Of a DNA stretch of 64,000 nucleotides, positions 18,554 to 27,791 are shown piece by piece (the stretch's first letter is position 1; each line of letters opens with the position of its first letter). The position numbers were made by a program, and so were the translations under genes. The notes under the pieces were generated by a model. The model was not told the origin of the DNA, did no database searches, and saw nothing but the letters and a program-made list of their open reading frames with translations. The DNA is from Planctomycetaceae bacterium (lineage in GTDB: Bacteria > Planctomycetota > Planctomycetia > Planctomycetales > Planctomycetaceae): the NCBI GenBank assembly GCA_019636285.1, contig JAHBXV010000021.1, forward strand, positions 1-64,000, in the 5' to 3' direction.

Positions 18554-18919
18554 TCATTCGTCTTCGAGACGAACCGCGTCGGCAGGGATGGGGCCTTCCA
18601 TTTCCAGCGGCGTTCGGTCCTTCGGGCAGAGGGGGCGTTGCCGCGCCTGCTGCAGCGCTTCCATAGGAGGCGCAACCCGCCACGCTTCGCATTTGGGGCA
18701 GTACAGTCCCAGTCGCAGCGTGGATCGACCTGTTAAAGGGTTTTCGAGGGGCACCGCTTGCGCGCGACCCTGGAAGACGTCCCCGGTCTCTTCGCAGACG
18801 TAGACGACCACGGGGATTTCGTCTGTGAGAATGGCCTCGGAGGGAGGAATCATCCTCCAGACAACGAGACCCACGACCGCCACGGCGGCGGCTCCGATCA
18901 GCAACGACTTGGCGGGCAT
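18554..18919 (-). CDS. Small membrane-anchored protein with zinc-ribbon-like motif
   Basis: 121 residues. There is one N-terminal hydrophobic segment (SLLIGAAAVAVVGLVVW), then a short domain with CEETGDVF, YCPKCEAW and LCPKDRTP, which together could form a zinc ribbon or rubredoxin-like knuckle. It is probably anchored in the inner membrane with the Cys-containing part outside. The family is not recognised; similar tiny proteins are frequent beside DUF1559 genes in planctomycetes. It runs opposite to the preceding esterase gene. Confidence 0.65.
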   Translation of the reverse strand: MPAKSLLIGAAAVAVVGLVVWRMIPPSEAILTDEIPVVVYVCEETGDVFQGRAQAVPLENPLTGRSTLRLGLYCPKCEAWRVAPPMEALQQARQRPLCPKDRTPLEMEGPIPADAVRLEDE

Positions 18920-18996
18920 ATTGCGAGTCCTGGCGCGGGAGCGCGAGTGGAGGGAGGAAGCCCGGCGTGGCGACTCCTGGTTTCACGGCTTCTTGT

Positions 18997-19076
18997 TCGT
19001 GTGCCACTGGCTCCGCCAGTGTGTCTTAGCTGCTTCGTCCATAACAAGATGCACTGGCATAGCCAGTGGCACACGA
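18997..19076. repeat. Inverted repeat of two CACTGG hairpins
   Basis: The left arm at 18997-19021 and right arm at 19052-19076 are long inverted repeats of each other (TCGTGTGCCACTGGC with GCCAGTGGCACACGA). Each arm also folds on itself (CACTGGCTCCGCCAGTG and CACTGGCATAGCCAGTG). It lies between two minus-strand genes and could act as a terminator or be a repeat family member. No oligo-T tract follows. Confidence 0.6.
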
Positions 19077-19143
19077 AAATCTGTTCGTGACAAAGAGCCA
19101 GATCCAAACAACCGCCCGCCGAATCTGAACGGAGACGCCGCCG

Positions 19144-20049
19144 TTATTCGCGGTCGTACAGTTCGTCCCTCTTCAGCGGATCGCTGAGATTGCCGTTGCT
19201 GATGAATCCCAAACGCTTCTGATCCATCCGACTGGCCTGTCCGGTGCTGATGAAGTTCGAGCCGGGGACATCGATTCGCCAGTCTCGCCCGCGGGTCTCC
19301 ACATGCCCGTCCAGAAACGCGACGTTCGCGGTGTCGTTGTGCCGGAAATGGACCGACGGGTAGTTCTTACTGGGCGGTTCGAGCAGCCAGACTTCCTTGA
19401 ATTCCAGCATGAAGTCGACCTCGGCCGCATCTGCATAGACGAGGGTCTGGGTCAATTGCATGACGTCGCGCAGCCGGCGGAAATCGACAGTCGCCGTCAC
19501 CGTGGGCCAGGTGGAATAGTCATAGTCGCTGCCGATGCCCAGGTAGTTCCCGTTGAATCCATACCCGCATGCCATGCGGCCGAAGCGGACCGTATCGACC
19601 TGCGGCGGTCCGAAATTCGGGCACTGATAAGCCTGCCAATTGGTCTCCATGTAAGGGGCCAGCAGGCCGCGCGAAAAATCGAGCTGCTTCGTCGTGTCCG
19701 GTTCATCGTAGTTGACTTCGCCGAACCAGAACCGGGAAATTCCCCCCGGAGACCACGAACCGGAGACGTTGTCGCCGACGCGCTTGCTGTCATCAATCCG
19801 GTAAGCGGGAAGCACCCCCGCATACGTCTCAGAGTAGTTATGCAGCGCCAGCGTCAATTGCTTGAGGTGATTGCGGCACTGCGTCGTCCGCGCCGCCTCA
19901 CGCGCCTGCTGGACCGCCGGCAGCAGCAGGCTGATCAGAATCGCAATAATCGCAATGACCACCAGCAGTTCAATCAACGTGAACCCGGATGACCGGCTGC
20001 GAGCAGACAATCGAGTCGAAGACGGTGAACGAAAACGCGGCGAGACCAT
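19144..20049 (-). CDS. DUF1559 protein with type IV pilin-like N-terminus, riboswitch-controlled
   Basis: 301 residues from MVSPRF; an upstream in-frame extension would read through the leader and is rejected. A class III prepilin signal [17 protein letters not shown] (G/F cleavage, Glu at +5) is followed by [17 protein letters not shown], the standard DUF1559 start. The C-terminus contains [20 protein letters not shown], the H...N..F.DGHV motif of this family. The product is expected to be processed by a prepilin peptidase and assembled or anchored outside the inner membrane; the biochemical role of the family is unknown. A cobalamin riboswitch precedes it by about 150 bases, which is rare information about regulation of this very large family. 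Confidence 0.88.
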   Translation of the reverse strand: MVSPRFRSPSSTRLSARSRSSGFTLIELLVVIAIIAILISLLLPAVQQAREAARTTQCRNHLKQLTLALHNYSETYAGVLPAYRIDDSKRVGDNVSGSWSPGGISRFWFGEVNYDEPDTTKQLDFSRGLLAPYMETNWQAYQCPNFGPPQVDTVRFGRMACGYGFNGNYLGIGSDYDYSTWPTVTATVDFRRLRDVMQLTQTLVYADAAEVDFMLEFKEVWLLEPPSKNYPSVHFRHNDTANVAFLDGHVETRGRDWRIDVPGSNFISTGQASRMDQKRLGFISNGNLSDPLKRDELYDRE

Positions 20050-20199
20050 GACATGACTTTCGCTGTCAGGGAATGGGCGCGTCGAGACGGCGCAGATGGT
20101 GGCAACACACGAAGAGCGGGGATTCCAGGGCTGTCTTGCCCGGAACCACGCGGACGCGCTGTGAACCTCGCAGCGACGACTGACACGCAATCACGACAA

Positions 20200-20362
20200 C
20201 AAGGCCGGTCTTCTGACTCCCGGATCGCTCTACTAACCGCGCCTTCCCACGAATCCTCGCAGTGGCAAAATGCGGCGTTCGTCCCCGGATACAGCGGCGG
20301 GTCCGTGACGGGTTCGCACCGTCTTCCCGATTCTCCAGCCATCCCAAAACGGCTGGCACCTT
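20200..20362 (-). promoter_or_regulatory. Cobalamin (B12) riboswitch upstream of the DUF1559 gene
   Basis: Read on the minus strand from 20362 downward, the conserved blocks occur in the right order: GGTGCC, then TCGGGAAGACGGTGCGAA followed by CCCGTCACGGACCCGCCGCTGT, then the B12 box GCCACTG (20260-20266), GGGAAGGCGCGG, and finally AGTCAGAAGACCGGCC (20203-20218). This is the established order of the AdoCbl riboswitch core. The next gene on that strand is the DUF1559 gene, so repression of expression by cobalamin is expected. I could not resolve the expression platform in the 150-base leader. Confidence 0.9.
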
Positions 20363-20669
20363 TGTCGATTGGCTCGAATCGTACCGCTTGCGTTCCGGAA
20401 AACAAGCCAATCCTTTGCCGCATCAGTTGAAGGACGACCTCTCCGGGAGAATCACGGCGTTCGACGAAGAACCGATCTCATTGTCGGGGAGTCGCTTCCG
20501 TCGAGACGGTCCCGCGGCTTTTCCAGGTTGGGATCGACGCGAGCGAGCCGGATCAAGGATGAACATTGTCTCGCGCGGCGACGGAACGTACAGTCGAAGC
20601 GGAAATCGCTGATCCGTCTGGTCCGATGAACGCAATCGCAGTCCCTACGAGTTCCGGAAGGCTACCCCG

Positions 20670-22067
20670 ATGAGCAATGTGCGCGGCTTTGGTGCCAAGG
20701 GCGATGGTGTCAACGACGATACCGAGGCGATCGAGCACGCGCTCAAGATGGGCGACGGTACCCTGGAATTCCCTCGGGGCGAATACCGCGTCACCCGCAC
20801 CATCGTCATCGAACTCGCCAATCACGGTCGGTTCGCTGTCTCGGGCTCGGGTGGGACTGCCAAGCTTCTCATGGAAGGAGCAGGACCGGTCTTTCGCGTC
20901 CTCGGAACGCACAGCAAAACGGCCGATCCCAACGGTTTTCGCGATGAGGAGTGGCAACTCGAACGCATGCCGACCTTCACGCAGTTCGAGATCGAAGGCC
21001 GGCACCCCGAAGCCGACGGACTCGAAATCTCCGGCATCATGCAGCCGACGTTCGAAGGCATTCTGATTCGCAAGGTGCGCAATGGCATCCGGTTTTTCGA
21101 CCGGGCCCGCAACATCCTGATCTCGCATTGCCACATCTATCACAATACGGGAATCGGCGTCTTCTTCGACAACATCAACCTGCATCAGACGAACATCGTC
21201 GGCAGCCACATCAGCTACAACCGGCTGGGGGGCATCCGCATCGAGAACAGCGAGATTCGCAACTTCCAGGTCACGGGCTGCGACATCGAATACAACAACA
21301 ATCGCGCGTTTGGCGTGCCCGATGCGGATGACGTTCCGACCGCCGAGATCTACATCGACTGCGGCGAGAACGGCACGGTCCGCGAAGGGACGATCAGCAG
21401 TTGCACGATCCAGGCGACCTACAGCCCCAACGGTGCCAACATCCGCATCATTGGCTCGCGGACGCCGGAAAGTCAGAAAGCGGGGATGTGGTGCATCACC
21501 GGCAACCTGATCGGCAGCCAGGCCACGAACGTCCATCTCACGCACTGCCGCGGCATCACGTTCGAAGGCAACTACATTTACAGCGGCCATGTTCGCAATC
21601 TGTTGGTTGAGTCGTCCAAGAGCATCGTCATCGGCAACAACTGCTTTGGACACAACCCCGATTACAAGGAAAAAGAACTCTGCACGGGGATTCGGCTGGT
21701 TGACTGCGAAAACTGCACGCTGACCGGCGTGCAGATTCAGGACGCGCAGGCCGGCGAGCACACGGTTCCGAACACCGTTCCCATTGAACGGCAAGGGCTG
21801 GTCGAGCTGATCCGCTGCCGCCGCATGCAATTGACCGGCGTGCAGGTGCTGGAAGGAACGCCCGCCGCCGTCTATCTCGAAGATTGTCAGGACACGCTGC
21901 TGACCGGTTGTCTGATTAACGACGCGCGCGAAATGCCGCTGGCAGAAGCCTCCATCCGCTGGACCGGGATGGGTTCCGGAAATCTCGTCTCGAATTGTCG
22001 CGCCAATCGCCCGCTGGAGATTGCCGAGTCGGCCGGCGTGACCACGACGGGAGTGGTCGTGGGATAG
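20670..22067 (+). CDS. Right-handed parallel beta-helix protein (pectate-lyase-3 type)
   Basis: 465 residues. The N-terminus VRGFGAKGDGVNDDTEAIEHAL is the typical opening of pectate-lyase-3/GH28-like beta-helices (FGAKGDGxxDDTxAI). It is followed by about ten coils with repeated N, I and S positions, for example ILISHCHIYHNTGIGVFF and CDIEYNNNRAFG. No signal peptide is seen, unlike most polysaccharide lyases of this fold, so cytosolic use or non-classical export is possible. No catalytic set can be assigned with certainty. It is divergent from the riboswitch-controlled gene, about 300 bases away. Confidence 0.8.
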   Translation: MSNVRGFGAKGDGVNDDTEAIEHALKMGDGTLEFPRGEYRVTRTIVIELANHGRFAVSGSGGTAKLLMEGAGPVFRVLGTHSKTADPNGFRDEEWQLERMPTFTQFEIEGRHPEADGLEISGIMQPTFEGILIRKVRNGIRFFDRARNILISHCHIYHNTGIGVFFDNINLHQTNIVGSHISYNRLGGIRIENSEIRNFQVTGCDIEYNNNRAFGVPDADDVPTAEIYIDCGENGTVREGTISSCTIQATYSPNGANIRIIGSRTPESQKAGMWCITGNLIGSQATNVHLTHCRGITFEGNYIYSGHVRNLLVESSKSIVIGNNCFGHNPDYKEKELCTGIRLVDCENCTLTGVQIQDAQAGEHTVPNTVPIERQGLVELIRCRRMQLTGVQVLEGTPAAVYLEDCQDTLLTGCLINDAREMPLAEASIRWTGMGSGNLVSNCRANRPLEIAESAGVTTTGVVVG

Positions 22068-22181
22068 GGAGTCGCGTGGAACCTGGAGGGCAGCAGGGAG
22101 ATTTTTCTCGCATATTCGATGCGCGCGGATTAGTCTCGCCTGTACACGTCTTCCCTTCCAACTGGTTCCAGAGACTCCATC

Positions 22182-23108
22182 ATGCGCGCGCTCATCGTTT
22201 CGTCGCTGGTCATCGGTTCGTACTTGTGCCCTGTTCTCACGGCGCGTGCCGCCGAGAACGAGGAGCGGACCTATCAGTCGGCCGAAGAAGCCTTGAGCGT
22301 GGGCGGGGCGTTGTTGCGATCCGGCAATCATGCGGCGGCGCGAAAGCCGCTGGAAGCCGCGCTGGCCCTGTCGGAATCGACGGACGCGAAGATTCGGATT
22401 TACCAGGCGCTGAAGGCCCCCTATCGGCTCCTCGAAGATCCCGAGCCGATGTTCACCGCCAGCGACTACATCTTGCGCAATTCCCAGCGCGCTGCGGAAC
22501 GCTCGTTGACCCGGACCGATGTCCTGGGATTCGCCTTCCAGCGCGGCAAGCTCGATGCGCTCGCGGCCCGGTACGAAGAAGCCCTCAAAGAGAATCCCGA
22601 CGATGTCACCGCGCTCTTCGTGCTGAGCGAACTCTACGGTCGCCTGAAGCGCGACCCCAAGCGTAGCGCCCAACTGACCGAACGATTGATCGCCGCTCAG
22701 AAAGCCAGCGGCCAGCTCGATGTGGGAACGCAGGCGCAACTGGCTCAGCAACTGGTGGCCGGTAAGAAGTTCGCCGAAGGGGCGGCGATGTACGAGCAGA
22801 TCGCGCCGCAGGACGAAAAGCTGGCTGCCTGGCATTGGAAGGAAGCGGCAACCGCCTGGCTGAGCGCGGGCAAGAAGGAAGATGCATTGCGGGCCGCGCG
22901 GGAATCGGAGAAAGGCTCTCCCGAAGCCCGCTCGGAGCAGCTTACCCACTTCTGGCACAAGGGACTGGCGGACGTCTTTCTGCAGACCGGCGACGCCAAG
23001 GCCGCGATTCCTCACTATGAACAGGCGATTGCCCACACCAACATCGACGGGTACCTGAAGACGTGCCGCGAGCAGTTGGCGATCGCCAAGCAAAAGGCTG
23101 GCCAGTAG
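22182..23108 (+). CDS. Secreted TPR-repeat protein
   Basis: 308 residues with a signal peptide (LIVSSLVIGSYLCPVLTARA, cut near residue 23). The mature part is almost wholly helical with several tetratricopeptide-like repeats: ALLRSGNHAAARKPLEAAL, YEEALKENPDDVTALFVLSELY, and near the end GDAKAAIPHYEQAIAHTN. It is expected to be a periplasmic scaffold protein. It follows the beta-helix gene by about 115 bases on the same strand and may be co-transcribed. A strong terminator lies about 55 bases after its stop. Confidence 0.8.
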   Translation: MRALIVSSLVIGSYLCPVLTARAAENEERTYQSAEEALSVGGALLRSGNHAAARKPLEAALALSESTDAKIRIYQALKAPYRLLEDPEPMFTASDYILRNSQRAAERSLTRTDVLGFAFQRGKLDALAARYEEALKENPDDVTALFVLSELYGRLKRDPKRSAQLTERLIAAQKASGQLDVGTQAQLAQQLVAGKKFAEGAAMYEQIAPQDEKLAAWHWKEAATAWLSAGKKEDALRAARESEKGSPEARSEQLTHFWHKGLADVFLQTGDAKAAIPHYEQAIAHTNIDGYLKTCREQLAIAKQKAGQ

Positions 23109-23163
23109 TAGGCCAGTCGGAAGCGACGCCGCTGTCGGATATCATCTCTGGACAAAAAGAATC

Positions 23164-23194
23164 GGCCGATGCTCCGCCTAATGGAGCATCGGCC
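23164..23194. terminator. Perfect 12-bp stem-loop, bidirectional terminator candidate
   Basis: GGCCGATGCTCC (23164-23175) and GGAGCATCGGCC (23183-23194) form a perfect stem with a 7-base loop between two convergent genes. A T-rich stretch follows at about 10 bases on the plus side. Confidence 0.65.
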
Positions 23195-23239
23195 GTTCGT
23201 GTTTGTTCTCGGAATTCGGCTCGAACGTAGTCGGTCGTC

Positions 23240-23620
23240 TTACAGCGTGACCCCTTCGGCGCTGTCGAGCGGAATGTTTTCCGGTTCCAGGGCCGACGCC
23301 GGAGTTTCGGCGATCACTTCGTCCAGCAGCGATTCTTCCGCCATCAGGTGGCTGCAGCATCCACCGGGTGTCGCCATGAGCACGGTCTGGGCCTGAGTCT
23401 GGCAACAACCCTTGCTCAAGGGACAACTGCCCGTGGACGCCACGCTCACGGCCTCGCCGTCCGGGAACCGCTGCTGTAGGGCGGCCGTGCCGGCGAATCC
23501 AAGACCCGCGAGAGCGAGCACCATGAGCAGCGGCTGCACGGTTCCGCGAATTCCGCCACGGCAACAGGCTTGCGTCGCCTGAACATTGTCTTCGGGCAAA
23601 GGCGAGGAAGAGTCGCTCAT
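23240..23620 (-). CDS. Small Cys-rich membrane-anchored protein, unknown
   Basis: 126 residues. One membrane segment (VQPLLMVLALAGLGFAGTAAL) lies at residues 30-50, preceded by a cytoplasmic part with ACCRGG. The extracytoplasmic part has CPLSKGCC and GGCCSHL, three Cys-pair motifs in all, then an acidic tail. The vicinal cysteines suggest metal (copper- or mercury-like) or thiol chemistry, but no named family is recognised. It converges with the TPR gene and shares the terminator between them. Confidence 0.55.
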   Translation of the reverse strand: MSDSSSPLPEDNVQATQACCRGGIRGTVQPLLMVLALAGLGFAGTAALQQRFPDGEAVSVASTGSCPLSKGCCQTQAQTVLMATPGGCCSHLMAEESLLDEVIAETPASALEPENIPLDSAEGVTL

Positions 23621-23828
23621 TCGAGATTCCTTTTCGACGGCAGGGGCACACGTTGACGCGGGAAATTATAGCGAACCCGCACAGCGCGTCATCCCCGGTC
23701 TTTCGTAAGCTGGCTCACCAATGACCGTCGAATTCTGGTCGATCTGGCTACTACTGAGCCGTAAACGGCATTCAGTGAAGTGATCGCAAATCAATTCGAC
23801 GTCAGCGTTTCCGGATGATTTCGACCGG

Positions 23829-26741
23829 TTATTCCTGCTCGGCGAAGACAGGCAACAGCAGGTTTTCGACCGGCGCGAAGTCATCCGTCAGGAGGTGCCC
23901 TTCGGAAAGCGACATCAAGCTGAGAAAATGGGAGTTCAGGGTCGCGGTCTCGCTCTTCGAGGGCCGTTCGCAAATGGCAAAGGGCGAATCGCCCAGCCCC
24001 TCGACGTCGGGCAGGTTCGTGAGATCCAGCGGCCGCTTTGTGCAGACAGCGACGTACGTGTCGCGATCGGTCCCGGGAACCCGACCCCAGGTGCTGAAGA
24101 CATAGACGCAGGGAAACACGTCTGCCAGCGTTCGCACGTACCGACCCAGAAACCGACCAGCCCGCACACGACGAGATTCGGTCTGCAATTCATCGACCAG
24201 CTTCACCCAGGTGGTATCATTGGGGCTCAATTGTCGCAACCGCCCGGCCAAATCGTCCGACATCTCGCCGCGGACACCGACCGCGAAACCCTGCTCGTGT
24301 CTCCAGAGTTCCATCGAGGCAAATTCGCCGTCGGCGGGCGTCCAGCTCTCATCCGGCAGTTGACCGGGGAGCAGGGCCTGGGGAATGGCGATTTGCGTCA
24401 GCCGCGGTCGCTGGGTCGCGGCATTCAAACGCTCAACCGCATCGTGCCACGCCTGATTGTCCAGCAGCGCGCGCAGGGCTGTGGCCTGTTCCTCGCTCAT
24501 CGGTCCCGACCATCTCAGCGCCGAGGTGGCATTTGATCGTGGAAACACCTGCAACGGCCCGAAGCTCTTCGGCACGCTCAGCCATTTGTCCTGCTGCGTG
24601 TTGTCCCCCAGCAACTCGGGGGGAACGCGCTGAGAGTATTCCACTTCGCGGAGCGCTCCGGGATCGCTCGGTACGACGGTTCGCGGGTAAATCTCGATGA
24701 CGTTGGCCTGAAAGACGCCGTCGTCGTTCAACAGCTCAGCCACCATGCTGTTGAACTCGCGCGTCGTCAGATGCCACGGGATGCTGAAGTCGTTGAACGC
24801 ATCGCCATAAATGACGTCATACAACACCGGCGACTTGCCAGCGGCCGTGCGGCGACGGTTTTCGCGGAAGCGGTCCATCACATCGAGTCGGGCATCGCCA
24901 ATGCGCGTGTTGATCCGCTGCCGCTCGATCTCCTGAAACGGGAAATTGGTAGCAACGGCCCGCAGCACGGCGGGATCAAGTTCCGCGACGTCGACAGTTT
25001 TGCTGGCGGGATACTCGGCGAGTACCCAGCGTGGGAAAATGAACCCCCCGCCGCCCAGAAAATAGGAGCTGAGCGCCCGCGTCGATTGACCGAGTCGAGT
25101 GAGTCCCAGTCGCAGCGGTGCATGCGGTCCCGCGGCAATCAGGCGGTCGATCTTCTCGTCGTCCAGCCGCTCGTACGCCTTCAAAACGCTCAGCGACTCG
25201 TCGAAACGAATCGCCCCCGCGAGATCAGTGGGAATCGCGACTCCGTCGGGCAATGCCGTCAGCGGAGCCGTGCTGAAGCCGCCCCAGTTCGAACGCTGCG
25301 TCTCAGTCCGAAGCGCCTCGAGGGCCTGCCACCAGTTCCATTCCGGCGAAAGCTGAGCGATGGAATCAATCAACTCGGCTGATCGCTCTTCGAGTCGCAA
25401 CGTGCGAGTGGCTTCGTCATACGTAGCTCCCTCGGGCAAAGTTTTCAGCAGGGAATCCGCGTCGGGGAAAGGCTCCAGCACGACCGACACCGCCCCTTGC
25501 TGTTCGCCAAACGCGCGGCGGGTGACGGCGGCGTAAATCCGCTCGTAGTCGTAATACAACCGCGTGGGATCATTGGGATCGAAGTAGCTGTGGACCAGCT
25601 TGTCGAGCCTCAGGTACTTGATCGGTTCGTCTTCTTCGTAGGTGTCACCGACTTCGATGTAGGAATAGTTGCTCTCGTCGAAATACTGTCCGGGCTTGTC
25701 GTCACGGAGCTTCAGAATCAGGCCCAGTTCGTGCAGTTTGGTGCCAAACTGGTTGCCGAAGGTCTTCCAGTCGGCGACCCGGTTTTCAGCGTCGCGCGGC
25801 GTTGAAAAGACGCTGAACGACGATCCCACTTGCGCGGCGAATGCGGCCCCGGTCTCGGCGGTCAGGACAGCCGCGAGCGACCAGAAGGCCAGCATCTGCA
25901 GCCAGCCAAAGACGACGAACGCCCGGAATCCCCAGCGTCCGGCCGCCACGCAGATGGCCTCGATGGCGAGCGTCAGCGCTGTCAGCCCGATGATTGCCCG
26001 TGTCCCAAAGATATCGACGAGGAAAAAGCCGGTCAGAAATGTTCCCACGATGGAGCCGGCTGCTCCCCAGGCGTAAATATTGCCCACGGTCGTTCCGGTG
26101 CGTTGGCTGTTGGCCAATGCGAGACTCGCCGCGATGGGGGAGATGGTCCCCAAAAGCAGCGACGGAATGAAGAAAATCGCGGCCACGATGACGACGATCC
26201 ACAGCGGCCAGCTCACGCCCTCCGGACGCTCGAGATTCATCATCAGCGGGTCGAGCCACAGGACCAGCCCGCAGGCCAGGCTGGCTAGAAGCAGCAGCCA
26301 ACTGAGACTGCGGGCGCGGTTGGTGGCGAACCGATCCGAGACCCACCCGCCGAGGAAGTTCCCCAGCGTGATGCCCGCCAGGACGACGCCGATCACGGAC
26401 GTCCAGGTATACAGGGAACTCCCGACATGTTTGGCGATCAAACGCGATGCCGTCAGCTCCAGAACCATCACGGCGACACTGGTGACGAACACCAGCAGGT
26501 TGAGTCCCCACACCAAAGCCCGCCCTGCCGCGGACCTCCGCGAGGCGGGACCACGCGACGGGGATCGCCGGACCGCCTCGTCTTCGCGTCCGGCTGGTTT
26601 AAGAACCGTGGGCTGGGGAATTCCGATCACGGCATCAGCGCCGGTCACGCCCCCCATGAGCCGATACGTCTCCGGAGACTCGGCGGGGGAGCCTGATGGC
26701 TCCTCGGGTTTCCACGCCTCGTCAGGATTATCGGGTATCAT
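23829..26741 (-). CDS. Fused MFS-type membrane domain and spermidine-synthase-like domain
   Basis: 970 residues. After an 80-residue polar N-terminus, residues 80-300 hold about eight membrane helices of the kind seen in fused MFS/spermidine synthases (GITLGNFLGGWVSDRFA, GTISPIAASLALAN, GNIYAWGAAGSIVGTF). The C-terminal half has a methyltransferase-like core: LGGGGFIFPRW near residue 563, VDVAELDPAVLRAV, and YDVIYGDAFNDFSIPWHLTT. The canonical polyamine-binding residues are not obvious, so true spermidine synthesis is uncertain. Residues 300-540 are an unusually long insert between the two parts. It stands alone on its strand. Confidence 0.8.
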   Translation of the reverse strand: MIPDNPDEAWKPEEPSGSPAESPETYRLMGGVTGADAVIGIPQPTVLKPAGREDEAVRRSPSRGPASRRSAAGRALVWGLNLLVFVTSVAVMVLELTASRLIAKHVGSSLYTWTSVIGVVLAGITLGNFLGGWVSDRFATNRARSLSWLLLLASLACGLVLWLDPLMMNLERPEGVSWPLWIVVIVAAIFFIPSLLLGTISPIAASLALANSQRTGTTVGNIYAWGAAGSIVGTFLTGFFLVDIFGTRAIIGLTALTLAIEAICVAAGRWGFRAFVVFGWLQMLAFWSLAAVLTAETGAAFAAQVGSSFSVFSTPRDAENRVADWKTFGNQFGTKLHELGLILKLRDDKPGQYFDESNYSYIEVGDTYEEDEPIKYLRLDKLVHSYFDPNDPTRLYYDYERIYAAVTRRAFGEQQGAVSVVLEPFPDADSLLKTLPEGATYDEATRTLRLEERSAELIDSIAQLSPEWNWWQALEALRTETQRSNWGGFSTAPLTALPDGVAIPTDLAGAIRFDESLSVLKAYERLDDEKIDRLIAAGPHAPLRLGLTRLGQSTRALSSYFLGGGGFIFPRWVLAEYPASKTVDVAELDPAVLRAVATNFPFQEIERQRINTRIGDARLDVMDRFRENRRRTAAGKSPVLYDVIYGDAFNDFSIPWHLTTREFNSMVAELLNDDGVFQANVIEIYPRTVVPSDPGALREVEYSQRVPPELLGDNTQQDKWLSVPKSFGPLQVFPRSNATSALRWSGPMSEEQATALRALLDNQAWHDAVERLNAATQRPRLTQIAIPQALLPGQLPDESWTPADGEFASMELWRHEQGFAVGVRGEMSDDLAGRLRQLSPNDTTWVKLVDELQTESRRVRAGRFLGRYVRTLADVFPCVYVFSTWGRVPGTDRDTYVAVCTKRPLDLTNLPDVEGLGDSPFAICERPSKSETATLNSHFLSLMSLSEGHLLTDDFAPVENLLLPVFAEQE

Positions 26742-26910
26742 GTTGCGGTCCGCGCGCCCTGGGATGCCGTTCGTCGAGTGGCGCAGTATAAGGGCGCTCC
26801 GCGGGGGTTGGGAATGAGGAACCCCGGTCGCGCCGCAAACCGGCTTTCGGCTTTGCTGCCGGCACGATGCCCGCTCGAAAATTTGTCATCTGTCTCGGAG
26901 ACAGACTCGC

Positions 26911-27378
26911 ATGCCAACCCGCCAACTCGACTTTCACACCTACGACGAACTCCTCGCCGAGGTCGACCGACTGCACGAACACGGCTACCGCGCGACGGGG
27001 AAGTGGAATCTGTCACAGATCTGCAATCACTGCGCGGACTTCATCGAGCAGGGGCTCGACGGTTATCGCTTTCGCGTTCCGTGGGTTCTCAAGGCCACGC
27101 TGGGAAAGCTGTTCCTGCGCAAGATCCTGTCCACCCGGAAAATGAAAGATTCGCAATACACCCCGCAGCGCCCCCTCCCGCTGCCCGATCGCGATGAGAG
27201 CGAGGCCATTGCCCGGCTGAAGTCAGCCGTCAACCGGATGCTGGCTCCAGACGTCACGCTGCACGATTCGCCATTCTTCGGGCACATGACGCAGGAGGAA
27301 TGCCACGAACTCCATCTGATTCACACGATGCACCACCTCGGATTTCTGGTTCCGAACGACGAAGGTGGCGCCTCCTGA
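26911..27378 (+). CDS. DUF1569 protein (DinB-like four-helix fold)
   Basis: 155 residues, soluble. The N-terminal pattern RATGKWNLSQICNHCADFIEQGLDG and the C-terminal SPFFGHMTQEECHELHLIHTMHHLGFL match the DUF1569 family. Their His residues sit where DinB/YfiT proteins bind a divalent metal. The enzymatic role is unknown; thiol-dependent transferase activity is a possibility by fold only. It is a single gene, divergent from the MFS-fused gene. Confidence 0.82.
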   Translation: MPTRQLDFHTYDELLAEVDRLHEHGYRATGKWNLSQICNHCADFIEQGLDGYRFRVPWVLKATLGKLFLRKILSTRKMKDSQYTPQRPLPLPDRDESEAIARLKSAVNRMLAPDVTLHDSPFFGHMTQEECHELHLIHTMHHLGFLVPNDEGGAS

Positions 27379-27791
27379 GTCTTCAACGGGCTCGAGGATC
27401 TGACCACTTCGACTGTTTCTTGACCACGACGCGTGGTGAAAAATCCGCAGCCGTGTTGCCGTGTCGCAGCGCTCGTGAATTCTCGAAAAATATTGCGGGA
27501 AATCATTTGACGGTTCGGAGGGGCGAACTACGTTTCCCATCGGAACGTCACACATGCTGCGAGTCGTCCGGCCGGTTGGATGTCGGCTTCAGTTGCCCCC
27601 TTCGACTCTTCGACGCCTCGTGACCGCCGTCGCTCCGATGTCGGGCCTGGGAAACGAAGTCACCTCTCCGGCAATCAGCCTGCTGAAACAACTCGAGACC
27701 TCTCGAAATCCATGAAACATGGATTTTACCGAGCCGTCAGCCGGGTTCTCATCCAGTCATGCTGGTACCGGACCGTCGAAAGGGTCTCACC
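27379..27791. other. Intergenic gap, about 410 bases
   Basis: No gene is supported; the frames here are short and unbalanced. A TTGACG hexamer at about 27508 with TACGTT near 27530 could be a sigma-70 type promoter for the downstream pair, but the match is weak. The 150 bases before the next gene are the expected 5' leader. Confidence 0.3.

Noticed and set aside
20553-23093. An 846-codon open frame on the minus strand
   Set aside because: Antisense shadow of the beta-helix and TPR genes; no domain pattern, composition rich in Arg, Gln and Val typical of reversed GC-rich genes.
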